Shown here: piece after piece, positions 41,955-48,621 of the stretch
Layout of the letters: each line of letters starts with the position of its first letter
How positions within the stretch are numbered: the stretch's first letter is position 1
NCBI RefSeq assembly: GCF_900090275.1
Contig: NZ_LT607755.1
Span: 868,001-932,000 of the forward strand
Reading direction: 5' to 3'
DNA: 64,000 bases
Source of the DNA: Micromonospora zamorensis
GTDB lineage: Bacteria; Actinomycetota; Actinomycetes; Mycobacteriales; Micromonosporaceae
Translations under genes and position numbers: made by a program
The notes under the pieces: generated by a model
Seen by the model: only the letters and a program-made list of their open reading frames with translations
The model's database searches: none
Told to the model about the DNA's origin: nothing

Positions 41955-43055
41955 TCAACTGGTCGTCGTGCAGGAGACCAGCGGAACCGGGTTGCTGCCG
42001 TTCCACGAGCCGAGGAAACCGAACGTGGTGCTCGCTCCGGCGGCGAGGGTGCCGTTGTGGTTGGCGTTACGTGCGGTGACCAGCGTGCCGTTGGCGCTGA
42101 CCGTCGCGTTCCACGACGAGGTGACCTGCTGGCCGTTGCCGTAGTTCCAGCTCACCGACCAGCCCTTTGTGGGTGAACCGCCCGCGGTCACCTTCACGTC
42201 GGCCTGGAAGCCACCGGACCACTGACCGGTCACCTGGTACGTCGCCGTGCAGGCCCCAGCCGGCGGCGGGGTGGTCGGCGGCGGGGTGGTGGGCGGGGGA
42301 GTGGTGGGCGGCGGGGTCGTCGGCGGGGGAGTGGTCGGTGGCGGGGTGGTCGACCCACCGCCGAAGTCGACGTCGCTGCACAGGTAGTACGACTGGTCCA
42401 GGTGGCTGGCCTGCCAGACGGTGTAGACGATGTGCCGCCCGGTGCGTCCCGACGCGTTGACCGGGATCTGGATGGAGACGCCACCGGTGTCCGGGTTCCA
42501 CTGCGACGCCGGGGTGTTGCCGATCTGGCCGGCCAACTCCAGGTCGTCCCAGCCGAGCGGCTCGGTGAGCGCGTTGAAGCCCTGCTTGGTCACGTACACC
42601 CGGATGTAGTCGGCGCCGTGACTGGCCTGGTCGAAGAAGCGGAGCCGGAAGTTGTTCGACACCGAGGTGGTCTTCCAGGCGCCGATGGTGTCCAGCGAGT
42701 TGTAGCGAGGGCTCTGGGTGCGCCCGCCGCTGCACAGCTGGCCGTTGGGAACGGCGCCCTGGTGGTTGCCGCCCACGCCCTCACGGAACAGGCCGTTCCA
42801 GTTCCACATGGCGGCCGGATCGGCCTGCCAGGCCTGCCAGCACATCGGGTCCTCGGTGGCCATGCGAGGGTTCTGGAAGTCGTCACCCCAGCGCTGCCAG
42901 CAGCTGTAGTTGCGCGAGGCCGGGTCGACGACCGAGCCGTGCGCGGAGGCGGGCCTGGCCTGGATGGTGGTCAGCGCGGTGGTCAACAGGAGCGCGGCGG
43001 CCGTCGCGATGGCGAACAACCAGAACACGCGTCGTGATCGGATGAGAGTGGACAT
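41955..43055 (-). CDS. Secreted AA10 lytic polysaccharide monooxygenase with CBM2 (cellulose-type)
   Basis: A 366-residue exported copper enzyme. The signal peptide ends ...RPASA, leaving the copper-binding His39 as the mature N-terminus (HGSVVDPASRNYSCW). The second histidine-brace residue is probably His98 in GGNHQGAV. The long AA10 domain (to about 230), with MWNWNGLFRE, resembles cellulose-active bacterial enzymes. A linker of six TTPPP repeats leads to a C-terminal CBM2 (CTATYQVTGQWSGGFQADV, WNATVSANG, conserved Trp). It oxidatively cleaves crystalline cellulose, or chitin less likely. GGGGGC precedes the ATG at 43055. Confidence 0.92.
   Translation of the reverse strand: MSTLIRSRRVFWLFAIATAAALLLTTALTTIQARPASAHGSVVDPASRNYSCWQRWGDDFQNPRMATEDPMCWQAWQADPAAMWNWNGLFREGVGGNHQGAVPNGQLCSGGRTQSPRYNSLDTIGAWKTTSVSNNFRLRFFDQASHGADYIRVYVTKQGFNALTEPLGWDDLELAGQIGNTPASQWNPDTGGVSIQIPVNASGRTGRHIVYTVWQASHLDQSYYLCSDVDFGGGSTTPPPTTPPPTTPPPTTPPPTTPPPTTPPPAGACTATYQVTGQWSGGFQADVKVTAGGSPTKGWSVSWNYGNGQQVTSSWNATVSANGTLVTARNANHNGTLAAGASTTFGFLGSWNGSNPVPLVSCTTTS
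42261..42350 (-). repeat. Six tandem 15-bp repeats encoding the LPMO linker
   Basis: Units of GGCGGCGGGGTGGTC type, with third-position variation, encode TTPPP six times in the linker between the catalytic and CBM2 domains. The repeat is coding and in frame; it is not a CRISPR-like array. Confidence 0.9.
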
Positions 43056-43173
43056 GGAGCCCCCGGGGGGATGAGGTCGGACGACGACACCCGGACCGAC
43101 GGGAGTTGCCCACTCCCGCGCCTACTCGCTGGCTCCTGCGATGGCTCTACCCGGCACCATGCCAGCTCGATCG

Positions 43174-43629
43174 TCAGACGTCAATGGCACCGCGTCGCAT
43201 CGGCGTGTGCGGGATGCCGTCCTCGACGTACTCCGGGCCGCTGACCGCGAAGCCGTGCCGGGTGTAGAAGGCGACCAGGTGCGACTGGGCGTCCAGCACG
43301 CAGGGCCGGTTGCCCACCACCTCCAGCGCCGCGGTCATCAGTCGGCCGGCCTGCCCGCCGCCGCGCGCCGCCGGTGCCACCACCACCCGACCGATCCGGG
43401 CGGTGCCGTCCGGGTCGGCCAGGATCCGCAGGTACGCCAGCGGCGCGCCGCCGTCGGTCAGCCAGAGGTGCCGCGTGCCCGGCTCGACGTCGCGCCCGTC
43501 GAGTTCCGGGTACGGGCAGTTCTGCTCCACCACGAACACGTCGATGCGCAGCTTGAGCAGGTCGTGGAAGGTGCGGGTGTTCAGGTCGGCGAAGGAGGCC
43601 GTCCGGATCTCGGTGGTCTGCGAGGGCAT
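43174..43629 (-). CDS. GNAT N-acetyltransferase, ElaA-like
   Basis: A 151-residue acetyltransferase. The N-terminal part has the ElaA pattern LLKLRIDVFVVEQNCPYPELDG; the acetyl-CoA site is RIGRVVVAPAARGGGQAGRLM and the last motif is VAFYTRHGFAVSGPEY. Cytosolic, with an unknown amine acceptor. It lies 19 bases after the EamA transporter on the same strand (stop to start), so they may be co-transcribed. Confidence 0.88.
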   Translation of the reverse strand: MPSQTTEIRTASFADLNTRTFHDLLKLRIDVFVVEQNCPYPELDGRDVEPGTRHLWLTDGGAPLAYLRILADPDGTARIGRVVVAPAARGGGQAGRLMTAALEVVGNRPCVLDAQSHLVAFYTRHGFAVSGPEYVEDGIPHTPMRRGAIDV

Positions 43630-43648
43630 CCGACGATGGTAGGCCGCC

Positions 43649-44590
43649 TCACCTGGTGCCCCGTCGAGGTGCCAGGTAGGTGGCGGCCACGGCGGTGAGC
43701 AGCAGGACGCCGCCGGCGACGACCGGCAGTGGAAGCGGCTCGTGCAGCAGCACCACCGCCAGCGCCGCGGCGGTGAGCGGTTCGAGCAGGGTCAGCACGG
43801 CGGCGACGCTGCCCGGGGTGGTGCGCAGCCCGGCGTAGAACAGCGCGTACGCCACCGCGGTGGTGACCACGCCGAGGTGCAGCAGCAGTGCCACCGTGTC
43901 GGGGCGTACCGGCACGCTCACCCCGGCGACCACGGCGAACGGCGCCAGGGTCAGCGCTCCGACAACTGTGGAGATGGTGGTCAGCGTCATCGGTGCGACG
44001 CGCTGCGACACCTGTCGGCTGATCAGGGTCGTCACCGCGTACCCGAGGCCGGAGCCGGCAGCCGCGAGCAGGCCGAGCAGCGGCGCGGGCGCTGCGGCGG
44101 TCGGGTCCGCCGTCGCCCCGGTGATCAGGGCGAGACCGACCACGGCCGCGACCAGCGTGGCGAGACGCAGCGGGCCGGGGATCCGTCGGGCGCGCGCCGA
44201 CTCCCAGGCCGCGGCGAGCACCGGGGCCAGGCCCAGGCTGACGACGGTGGCCACGCTGACGCCGGCCCAAGCCACGGCCGCGAAGTAGAGCGCCTGGTAG
44301 AGGCCGAGGCCGACGCCGGTGAGCAGCAGGGGTACGGGTGCCGCGCGCAGGGTGGCCAGGATCGCGCCGAGCCGACCGGCGGTGCACGCCAGCAGGACGA
44401 GCGCGGCGATCGCGAGGCGGTGGAAGCCGATGCTCACCGGGCTGAGCCCGGTGCTGTCGTGCAGGAGTTGCACCGCCACACCGGTGGTGCCCCACAGCAC
44501 GCCGGTGACGGTGATCTGGATCAGGCCGGTGCGGGCCTGGTCGACGGCCGGCGCCGAGGCAGCCGGTTGCACGGTACGGGAAACGGACAC
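43649..44590 (-). CDS. EamA-family (drug/metabolite) transporter
   Basis: A 313-residue polytopic protein with ten predicted helices in two EamA repeats. Landmarks: TGVLWGTTGVAVQLL at helix 1, PVSIGFHRLAIAALVLL, and in the second repeat GLGYAVTTLISRQVSQ, TTAVAYALFYAGLRTTPGSVAAVLTLLEPLTAA-type signature (shortened here to family features). Such permeases export amino acids or other metabolites. The substrate cannot be named. A Pro/Ala-rich cytosolic start of about 20 residues precedes helix 1. Confidence 0.88.
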   Translation of the reverse strand: MSVSRTVQPAASAPAVDQARTGLIQITVTGVLWGTTGVAVQLLHDSTGLSPVSIGFHRLAIAALVLLACTAGRLGAILATLRAAPVPLLLTGVGLGLYQALYFAAVAWAGVSVATVVSLGLAPVLAAAWESARARRIPGPLRLATLVAAVVGLALITGATADPTAAAPAPLLGLLAAAGSGLGYAVTTLISRQVSQRVAPMTLTTISTVVGALTLAPFAVVAGVSVPVRPDTVALLLHLGVVTTAVAYALFYAGLRTTPGSVAAVLTLLEPLTAAALAVVLLHEPLPLPVVAGGVLLLTAVAATYLAPRRGTR

Positions 44591-44692
44591 GGATGCGCTC
44601 CGAAGGATGAGCCGTTGACGGGGACGACGTCGACGGAGCGCGTACGGCAGCGAGCCGGGTCGGGTCAGGTCACCCGATCGGCGAGAGGCGCG

Positions 44693-44711
44693 GCGCTCCG
44701 CTCAGGAGCGC
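44693..44711 (-). terminator. Possible terminator after the zinc-binding protein gene
   Basis: GCGCTCC, loop GCTCA, GGAGCGC: a perfect 7-bp stem about 60 bases downstream of the minus-strand gene. Nothing else of note is visible in the 44591-44768 spacer. Confidence 0.4.
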
Positions 44712-44768
44712 GGCGGGGGCAGGACGCCCAGCAGTGGCCGCATGGGGACGACCGTACCGCAGGCCTGG

Positions 44769-45029
44769 TCAGGCCGGGCGTGCGCCGACGGCGTCGCGGA
44801 TCTCCGCGCCCACGTCGCCCTCGACGGCACGGGCGCAGTGCCCGCAGCAGAAGAAGCGGCCGTTGACCTCGACGCCGTGCCCGACGATCTTGATCTGGCA
44901 GTGTTCGCAGATCGGTGCCATCCGGTGGATCGCGCACTCGAACGAGTCGAAGGTGTGTACGTCACCGCTGACGGTGCGCACCTCGAACGCCATCCAGTAG
45001 TCGTTGCCGCAGACCTCACACGTTGCCAC
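44769..45029 (-). CDS. Small cysteine-rich, probably zinc-binding protein
   Basis: An 86-residue protein. The GTG at 45029 is preferred because GGGAGG lies five bases upstream on the minus strand; the frame six codons longer would place that site inside the gene. It contains three or four metal-site cysteine groups: CEVC at the start, FECAIH, CEHC and FCCGHC. The spacing suggests two zinc ribbons, as in small actinobacterial metal-binding proteins of unknown role. No transmembrane segment. It is divergent from the CBM48-like gene. Confidence 0.72.
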   Translation of the reverse strand: MATCEVCGNDYWMAFEVRTVSGDVHTFDSFECAIHRMAPICEHCQIKIVGHGVEVNGRFFCCGHCARAVEGDVGAEIRDAVGARPA

Positions 45030-45183
45030 TGAAACCTCCCATATCACGACATGTGTCTACAGACTGCTCTCGGCTCGGCGGCTCGCGAGGCGAAATGTCG
45101 AGGTGCAGGAGTCGTGGCGGCGTGTCGGCGTCGGCGTGTTGTCCGTTGTGTGGGGTGAACCGCCGCAACCCCGGAGGATCACA

Positions 45184-45459
45184 GTGATCAAGCGCAACAA
45201 GCTCTTCGGCAACCAGACCCGGGTCACCTTCTGCCTCCCCCGGGACGCCCCGCCCGGCCCGGTGAGCGTGGTCGGCTCCTTCAACGGGTGGGAGCCGGGC
45301 CGGCACGAGATGGTGACCCGCCGCGATGGCACCCGGACGGTGACCGTGAAGCTTCCCCCGGGTGAATACCGGTTCCGCTACCTCGCCACCGGCGGCGTCT
45401 GGCTGGACGACGAGTCAGCCGACCAGGTCGACGACCGGGGGAGCCTGCTCCGGATCTGA
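45184..45459 (+). CDS. Small isoamylase-early-set (CBM48/AMPK glycogen-binding-like) protein
   Basis: A 91-residue single-domain protein. The GTG at 45184 follows GGAGG (45173-45177) six bases upstream. It has the E-set/CBM48 pattern: RVTFCLPRDAPPGPVSVVGSFNGWEPGRHEM, with the glycan-contact NGW, then TVTVKLPPGEYRFRYLATGG and WLDDESADQ. Usually this module is fused to alpha-glucan enzymes or kinases; alone it may bind glycogen or starch and recruit a partner. Cytosolic by lack of a signal peptide. Confidence 0.8.
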   Translation: MIKRNKLFGNQTRVTFCLPRDAPPGPVSVVGSFNGWEPGRHEMVTRRDGTRTVTVKLPPGEYRFRYLATGGVWLDDESADQVDDRGSLLRI

Positions 45460-45473
45460 GGGAAAACTCGCCA

Positions 45474-45513
45474 CCATCGATGGATTTATCGATGGGAGTC
45501 TTTACTGTTAACA
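45474..45513 (+). promoter_or_regulatory. AT-rich upstream region of the chitin-type LPMO with two dyads
   Basis: CCATCGAT (45474-45481) and ATCGATGG (45488-45495) form a perfect 8-bp inverted repeat with a 6-base spacer; TGTTAACA (45506-45513) is a perfect 8-bp palindrome. The surrounding 45460-45540 stretch is among the most AT-rich in the window. Both dyads are candidate operators for carbon-source control; which promoter elements are used is not clear. Confidence 0.55.
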
Positions 45514-45567
45514 AAGTTTAAATTACCTTGAGGGGCACCCACCGTACCTGGAGAAGGAGCTGCCCCG

Positions 45568-46320
45568 ATGCGTCGAAGAATGACCATTCCGCTGGTGGCG
45601 GCGGGTGCTGTCGCCGCCACCCTCACCGTCGCCGCCCCCGCGCAGGCGCACGGCTACGTCTCCGCCCCACCCAGCCGGCAGGCGCTCTGCGCGCAGGGCC
45701 GGGTGCCCGACTGCGGGCAGATCAAGTACGAGCCGCAGAGCGTCGAGGGCCCCAAGGGCCTGCGCAGCTGCAACGCCGGAATCGCCCAGTTCGCCGTCCT
45801 CAACGACGACAGCCGGGGCTGGCCGGCCACCTCGGTGGGCAGTTCGCTGACCTTCACCTGGGTGAACACCGCCCGGCACGCCACCAGCAACTGGGAGTAC
45901 TGGATCGGCAACACCCGTGTCGGCGTGGTCAATGGCAACAACCAGCAGCCGGGCGCCACCGTCTCGCACAACGTCAACCTCGGCGGCTTCTCCGGCCGGC
46001 AGAAGATCCTCGCGGTGTGGAACATCTCCGACACGGCGAACGCCTTCTACTCCTGCATCGACGTGCAGATCGGCGGCGGCGGGTCGAACCCGACCCCCAC
46101 CCCCACGCCCACCCCCACCCCTTCACCCACCCCACGGCCCACCCCGACCGCCACGCCGACCACTCCGCCCGCGCCGGGCGGCAGTTGGACGACGGGTCGG
46201 GCGTACCAGGTCGGCGACCAGGTCACCTACGGCGGAGCCACCTACCGCTGCCGGCAGGCGCACACCGCGATTCCCGGCTGGGAGCCGCCGAACGTACCGG
46301 CGCTCTGGCAACAGGTCTGA
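45568..46320 (+). CDS. Secreted AA10 lytic polysaccharide monooxygenase with CBM5/12 (chitin-type)
   Basis: A 250-residue exported copper enzyme. The signal peptide ends AAPAQA, exposing His28 (HGYVSAPPSRQALC), and the second copper ligand is His104 in TARHATSNWEYWI, closely matching the chitin-active CBP21 pattern. Cysteine pairs fit the family. A Pro/Thr linker (about 176-200) leads to a C-terminal CBM5/12 (SWTTGRAYQVGDQVTYGG, TYRCRQAHTAIPGWEP, LWQQV). It cleaves crystalline chitin oxidatively. GGAGAAGGAG is upstream of the ATG, and a strong hairpin follows the stop. Confidence 0.94.
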   Translation: MRRRMTIPLVAAGAVAATLTVAAPAQAHGYVSAPPSRQALCAQGRVPDCGQIKYEPQSVEGPKGLRSCNAGIAQFAVLNDDSRGWPATSVGSSLTFTWVNTARHATSNWEYWIGNTRVGVVNGNNQQPGATVSHNVNLGGFSGRQKILAVWNISDTANAFYSCIDVQIGGGGSNPTPTPTPTPTPSPTPRPTPTATPTTPPAPGGSWTTGRAYQVGDQVTYGGATYRCRQAHTAIPGWEPPNVPALWQQV

Positions 46321-46323
46321 CCG

Positions 46324-46352
46324 CACGGGTGCGGCCCATGGCCGCACCCGTG
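46324..46352 (+). terminator. Terminator hairpin after the chitin-type LPMO
   Basis: CACGGGTGCGGCC (46324-46336) pairs perfectly over 13 bp with 46340-46352, loop CAT. It starts three bases after the stop codon. Confidence 0.8.
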
Positions 46353-46384
46353 TTCGCCGCCCTCGCGTGAACGGAGCACCCGGC

Positions 46385-47008
46385 ATGCCTCGCCGTACCC
46401 GTCTGGCGTCCCTGGTCGCCGCTCTGCTGCTCACCGGCGGCTGCGCCGGGTCGCCCACGTCGAACTCGTCAACCCGGCCGCAACCGGCGCCCGCGTCCCC
46501 GGCCGGGTCCGCGGATGCCGGAGCCTCAGGCGCCGGTGCCGCCCCGGCCGGGGACACGATCGACGCCGCCACGATGAGCGGGATCGACGTGGTGTTCCTC
46601 AGCACGATGGTCGGGCACAGCGAACGCACCCTGCAGATCGTCCGATTGGCTTCCGACCGGCTGCGCGACGACGCGCTGCGCACCCTGGCCGCCGCCATCG
46701 AGGCGACCGAAGCCGACGAGCTGGCCGCGATGCGCGGCTGGTTGCCCACTACCGGGCCCGGCGCCAGCGCGGCCGCCCACCACCACGAAGGGCACGGCGA
46801 CGACGCCGCGCTCGACCGGCTGCGGACCGCGCCGGACGCGGACGTCGACCGGGTGCTGCGCGAGGTGCTCGCCGACCACCAGCGGTCGGCAGCCGACCTG
46901 GCCCGGGCCCAGGTCGACGTCGGCCGCAACGAGCGGGTCCGCGACCTGGCCCGGCGCATCGAGCAGTCCCGGACCGCCGAGGTCGAGCTGTTGAGGGGTA
47001 CGCCCTGA
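46385..47008 (+). CDS. DUF305-family lipoprotein
   Basis: A 207-residue exported lipoprotein: the signal RLASLVAALLLTGGC has the lipobox Cys at residue 20, followed by a Ser/Pro/Ala-rich spacer. The mature part is a ferritin-like helical DUF305 domain in two halves (VVFLSTMVGHSERTLQIV with DELAAMRGWL, then DVDRVLREVLADHQRSA with RRIEQSRTAEVELL). The usual HH pairs are partly changed (GHS, DHQ), but a His-rich loop (AAHHHEGHGDD) lies between the halves and could bind metal. GGAG precedes the ATG. Role unknown. Confidence 0.82.
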   Translation: MPRRTRLASLVAALLLTGGCAGSPTSNSSTRPQPAPASPAGSADAGASGAGAAPAGDTIDAATMSGIDVVFLSTMVGHSERTLQIVRLASDRLRDDALRTLAAAIEATEADELAAMRGWLPTTGPGASAAAHHHEGHGDDAALDRLRTAPDADVDRVLREVLADHQRSAADLARAQVDVGRNERVRDLARRIEQSRTAEVELLRGTP

Positions 47009-47059
47009 GCGTGGTTATGCCCCGGGCGTGGTTATGCCCCGGGCGTGGTTATGCCCCGG
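47009..47059. repeat. Three tandem 17-bp repeats between convergent stop codons
   Basis: GCGTGGTTATGCCCCGG is repeated three times without a mismatch, starting at the first base after the DUF305 stop and ending ten bases before the msrB stop. Each unit with its neighbour contains GGGC-GTGGTTAT-GCCC, a short stem, so the array may form stacked small hairpins. Confidence 0.9.
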
Positions 47060-47069
47060 GGTGCCCTGG

Positions 47070-47474
47070 TCAGCGGGGTTCCAGCTTGATGGAGACCGAG
47101 TTGACGCAGTGCCGGGTGTCCTTCGGGGTGAAGCCCTCGCCGTGGAAGACGTGCCCGAGGTGACTGTCGCAGCGGGCGCAGCGGATCTCCGTGCGCGCCA
47201 TGCCGAGGGTGCGGTCCTCGATTTCCTTCACCCGGCCCGGAATGGCGTCGTCGAAGCTCGGCCAGCCGCAGTGCGAGTCGAACTTCGTGTCACTGGAGAA
47301 CAGCTCCAACCCGCAGGCTCGGCAGTGATAGACGCCCTGGGTCTTCGTGTCCACGTACTCGCCGGTCCACGGTCGCTCGGTGCCGGCCTCCCGTAGGACG
47401 TGGAACTCCTCGGGGGTCAGTCGGACCCGCCACTCGTCGTCGGTGCGGGGCAGCTCATTGTCGTCAAGACTCAC
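47070..47474 (-). CDS. msrB: Peptide methionine-(R)-S-oxide reductase
   Basis: A 134-residue repair enzyme that reduces methionine-R-sulfoxide in proteins. It has two CxxC zinc motifs (HCRACGLELF and RCARCDSHLGHVFH), FDSHCGWPSFDDAI, and the C-terminal nucleophile in RHCVNSVSIKLEPR. The nucleophile is an ordinary TGC cysteine, so it is not a selenoprotein. Position near hemQ matches Rv2674. It is divergent from the LigD-type polymerase gene, with only 47 bases between the starts. Confidence 0.96.
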   Translation of the reverse strand: MSLDDNELPRTDDEWRVRLTPEEFHVLREAGTERPWTGEYVDTKTQGVYHCRACGLELFSSDTKFDSHCGWPSFDDAIPGRVKEIEDRTLGMARTEIRCARCDSHLGHVFHGEGFTPKDTRHCVNSVSIKLEPR

Positions 47475-47521
47475 CCGTCAACGGTACGTCGAAGGTCGGG
47501 GTCGTGGCATAAGGTCGCGGG

Positions 47522-48559
47522 ATGGCTGGCACCAAGGCAGCGGTCACCGAGGTCGAGGTGGCCGGGCACAGCGTACGGCTGAGCAGTCCGGATCGGGTGA
47601 TCTTCCCCCAGCGGGGGTTCACCAAGGCGGACGTCTTCCACTACTACCTCGCCGTCGGCGACGCGATCATGCGCGCCCTGCGGGACCGGCCCACAACGCT
47701 GCAACGCTTCCCCGAGGGCGTCGAGGGTGAGGCGTTCTTCCAGAAGCGGGTGCCGACCCGAGGGGTGCCGCCCTGGGTGACGACCGCGCAGATCACCTTC
47801 CCCAGCGGTCGGAGCGCGGCGGAGCTGTGCCCGGTCGACCTCGCACACGTGGCCTGGGCGGCGCAGATGGGCACCATCGTGTTCCACCCCTGGCCCGTCC
47901 GCGCCGCCGACGCCGACCGGCCCGACGAGCTGCGCATCGACCTGGACCCACAGCCCGGCACCGACTTCGCCGACGCGGCCCGGGCCGCCGGGGAGGTTCG
48001 TGCGCTCCTCGACGAGCTGGGCGTGGCCGGTTGGCCGAAGACCTCCGGCGGCCGAGGTGTGCACGTCTACCTGCGAATCCAGCCCCGTTGGACGTTCACC
48101 GAGGTGCGCCGGGCCACCATCGCGCTCGCCCGGGAGGTGGAACGCCGCCACCCCGACCTGGTCACCACCGCGTGGTGGAAGGAGGAACGCGGCAGCCGCG
48201 TCTTCGTCGACTTCAACCAGATGGCGCGCGACCGCACGATCGCCTGCGCGTACTCGCTGCGGGCCAACGCCCGGGCGACCGTCTCGACCCCGGTCACCTG
48301 GGACGAGCTGCCCGACGTCGACCCGGACGACTTCGACCTGCGCACCGTTCCGGCCCGGCTCGCCGAGCGCGGCGACCCGCACGCCGGCATCGACGACGCA
48401 CCGTGGGACATCACCCCGCTGCTGGAGTGGGCCGACCGGGACGCCGCCGCCGGTCAGGGCGACCTGCCGTACCCGCCGGACCACCCGAAGATGCCCGGCG
48501 AACCCAAGCGCGTGCAGCCCAGCCGCGCCAAGCGCACCCCCGACGACGACAACGCCTGA
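47522..48559 (+). CDS. Stand-alone LigD-type polymerase/primase domain protein
   Basis: A 345-residue protein of the archaeo-eukaryotic primase fold as in the polymerase domain of LigD, used in bacterial end joining to add nucleotides at breaks. Metal-binding Asp140 and Asp142 sit in LRIDLDPQPG; SGGRGVHVYLRI is the nucleotide-binding motif; VFVDFNQMARDRTIACAYSLR contains the third acid. N-terminal LSSPDRVIFPQRGFTKADV is typical. No ligase or nuclease domain is fused and no Ku gene is adjacent. A TAAGGT close to the ATG may be a -10 or a weak ribosome site. Confidence 0.9.
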   Translation: MAGTKAAVTEVEVAGHSVRLSSPDRVIFPQRGFTKADVFHYYLAVGDAIMRALRDRPTTLQRFPEGVEGEAFFQKRVPTRGVPPWVTTAQITFPSGRSAAELCPVDLAHVAWAAQMGTIVFHPWPVRAADADRPDELRIDLDPQPGTDFADAARAAGEVRALLDELGVAGWPKTSGGRGVHVYLRIQPRWTFTEVRRATIALAREVERRHPDLVTTAWWKEERGSRVFVDFNQMARDRTIACAYSLRANARATVSTPVTWDELPDVDPDDFDLRTVPARLAERGDPHAGIDDAPWDITPLLEWADRDAAAGQGDLPYPPDHPKMPGEPKRVQPSRAKRTPDDDNA

Positions 48560-48595
48560 CCGGCCGGGCCTCGCTTCTCGCAGGGCCGTAATTTG

Positions 48596-48611
48596 TCGTA
48601 CACCTGTTCTA
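48596..48611. promoter_or_regulatory. LexA (SOS) box-like site before the DUF222-HNH gene
   Basis: TCGTACACCTGTTCTA matches the actinobacterial SOS-box consensus TCGAAC-N4-GTTCGA at 10 of 12 defined positions with the right spacing. It overlaps a TAGAGT -10-like hexamer (48610-48615), where a bound repressor would block transcription. Confidence 0.6.
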
Positions 48612-48621
48612 GAGTTTGGAT

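Noticed and set aside
42261..42350. Short regular repeats that could suggest a CRISPR-like array
   Set aside because: They are contiguous 15-bp units with no spacers and encode the TTPPP linker of a secreted enzyme.
47070..47474. Possible selenoprotein, since MsrB enzymes can use selenocysteine
   Set aside because: The nucleophile codon is an ordinary Cys and the frame has no internal TGA.
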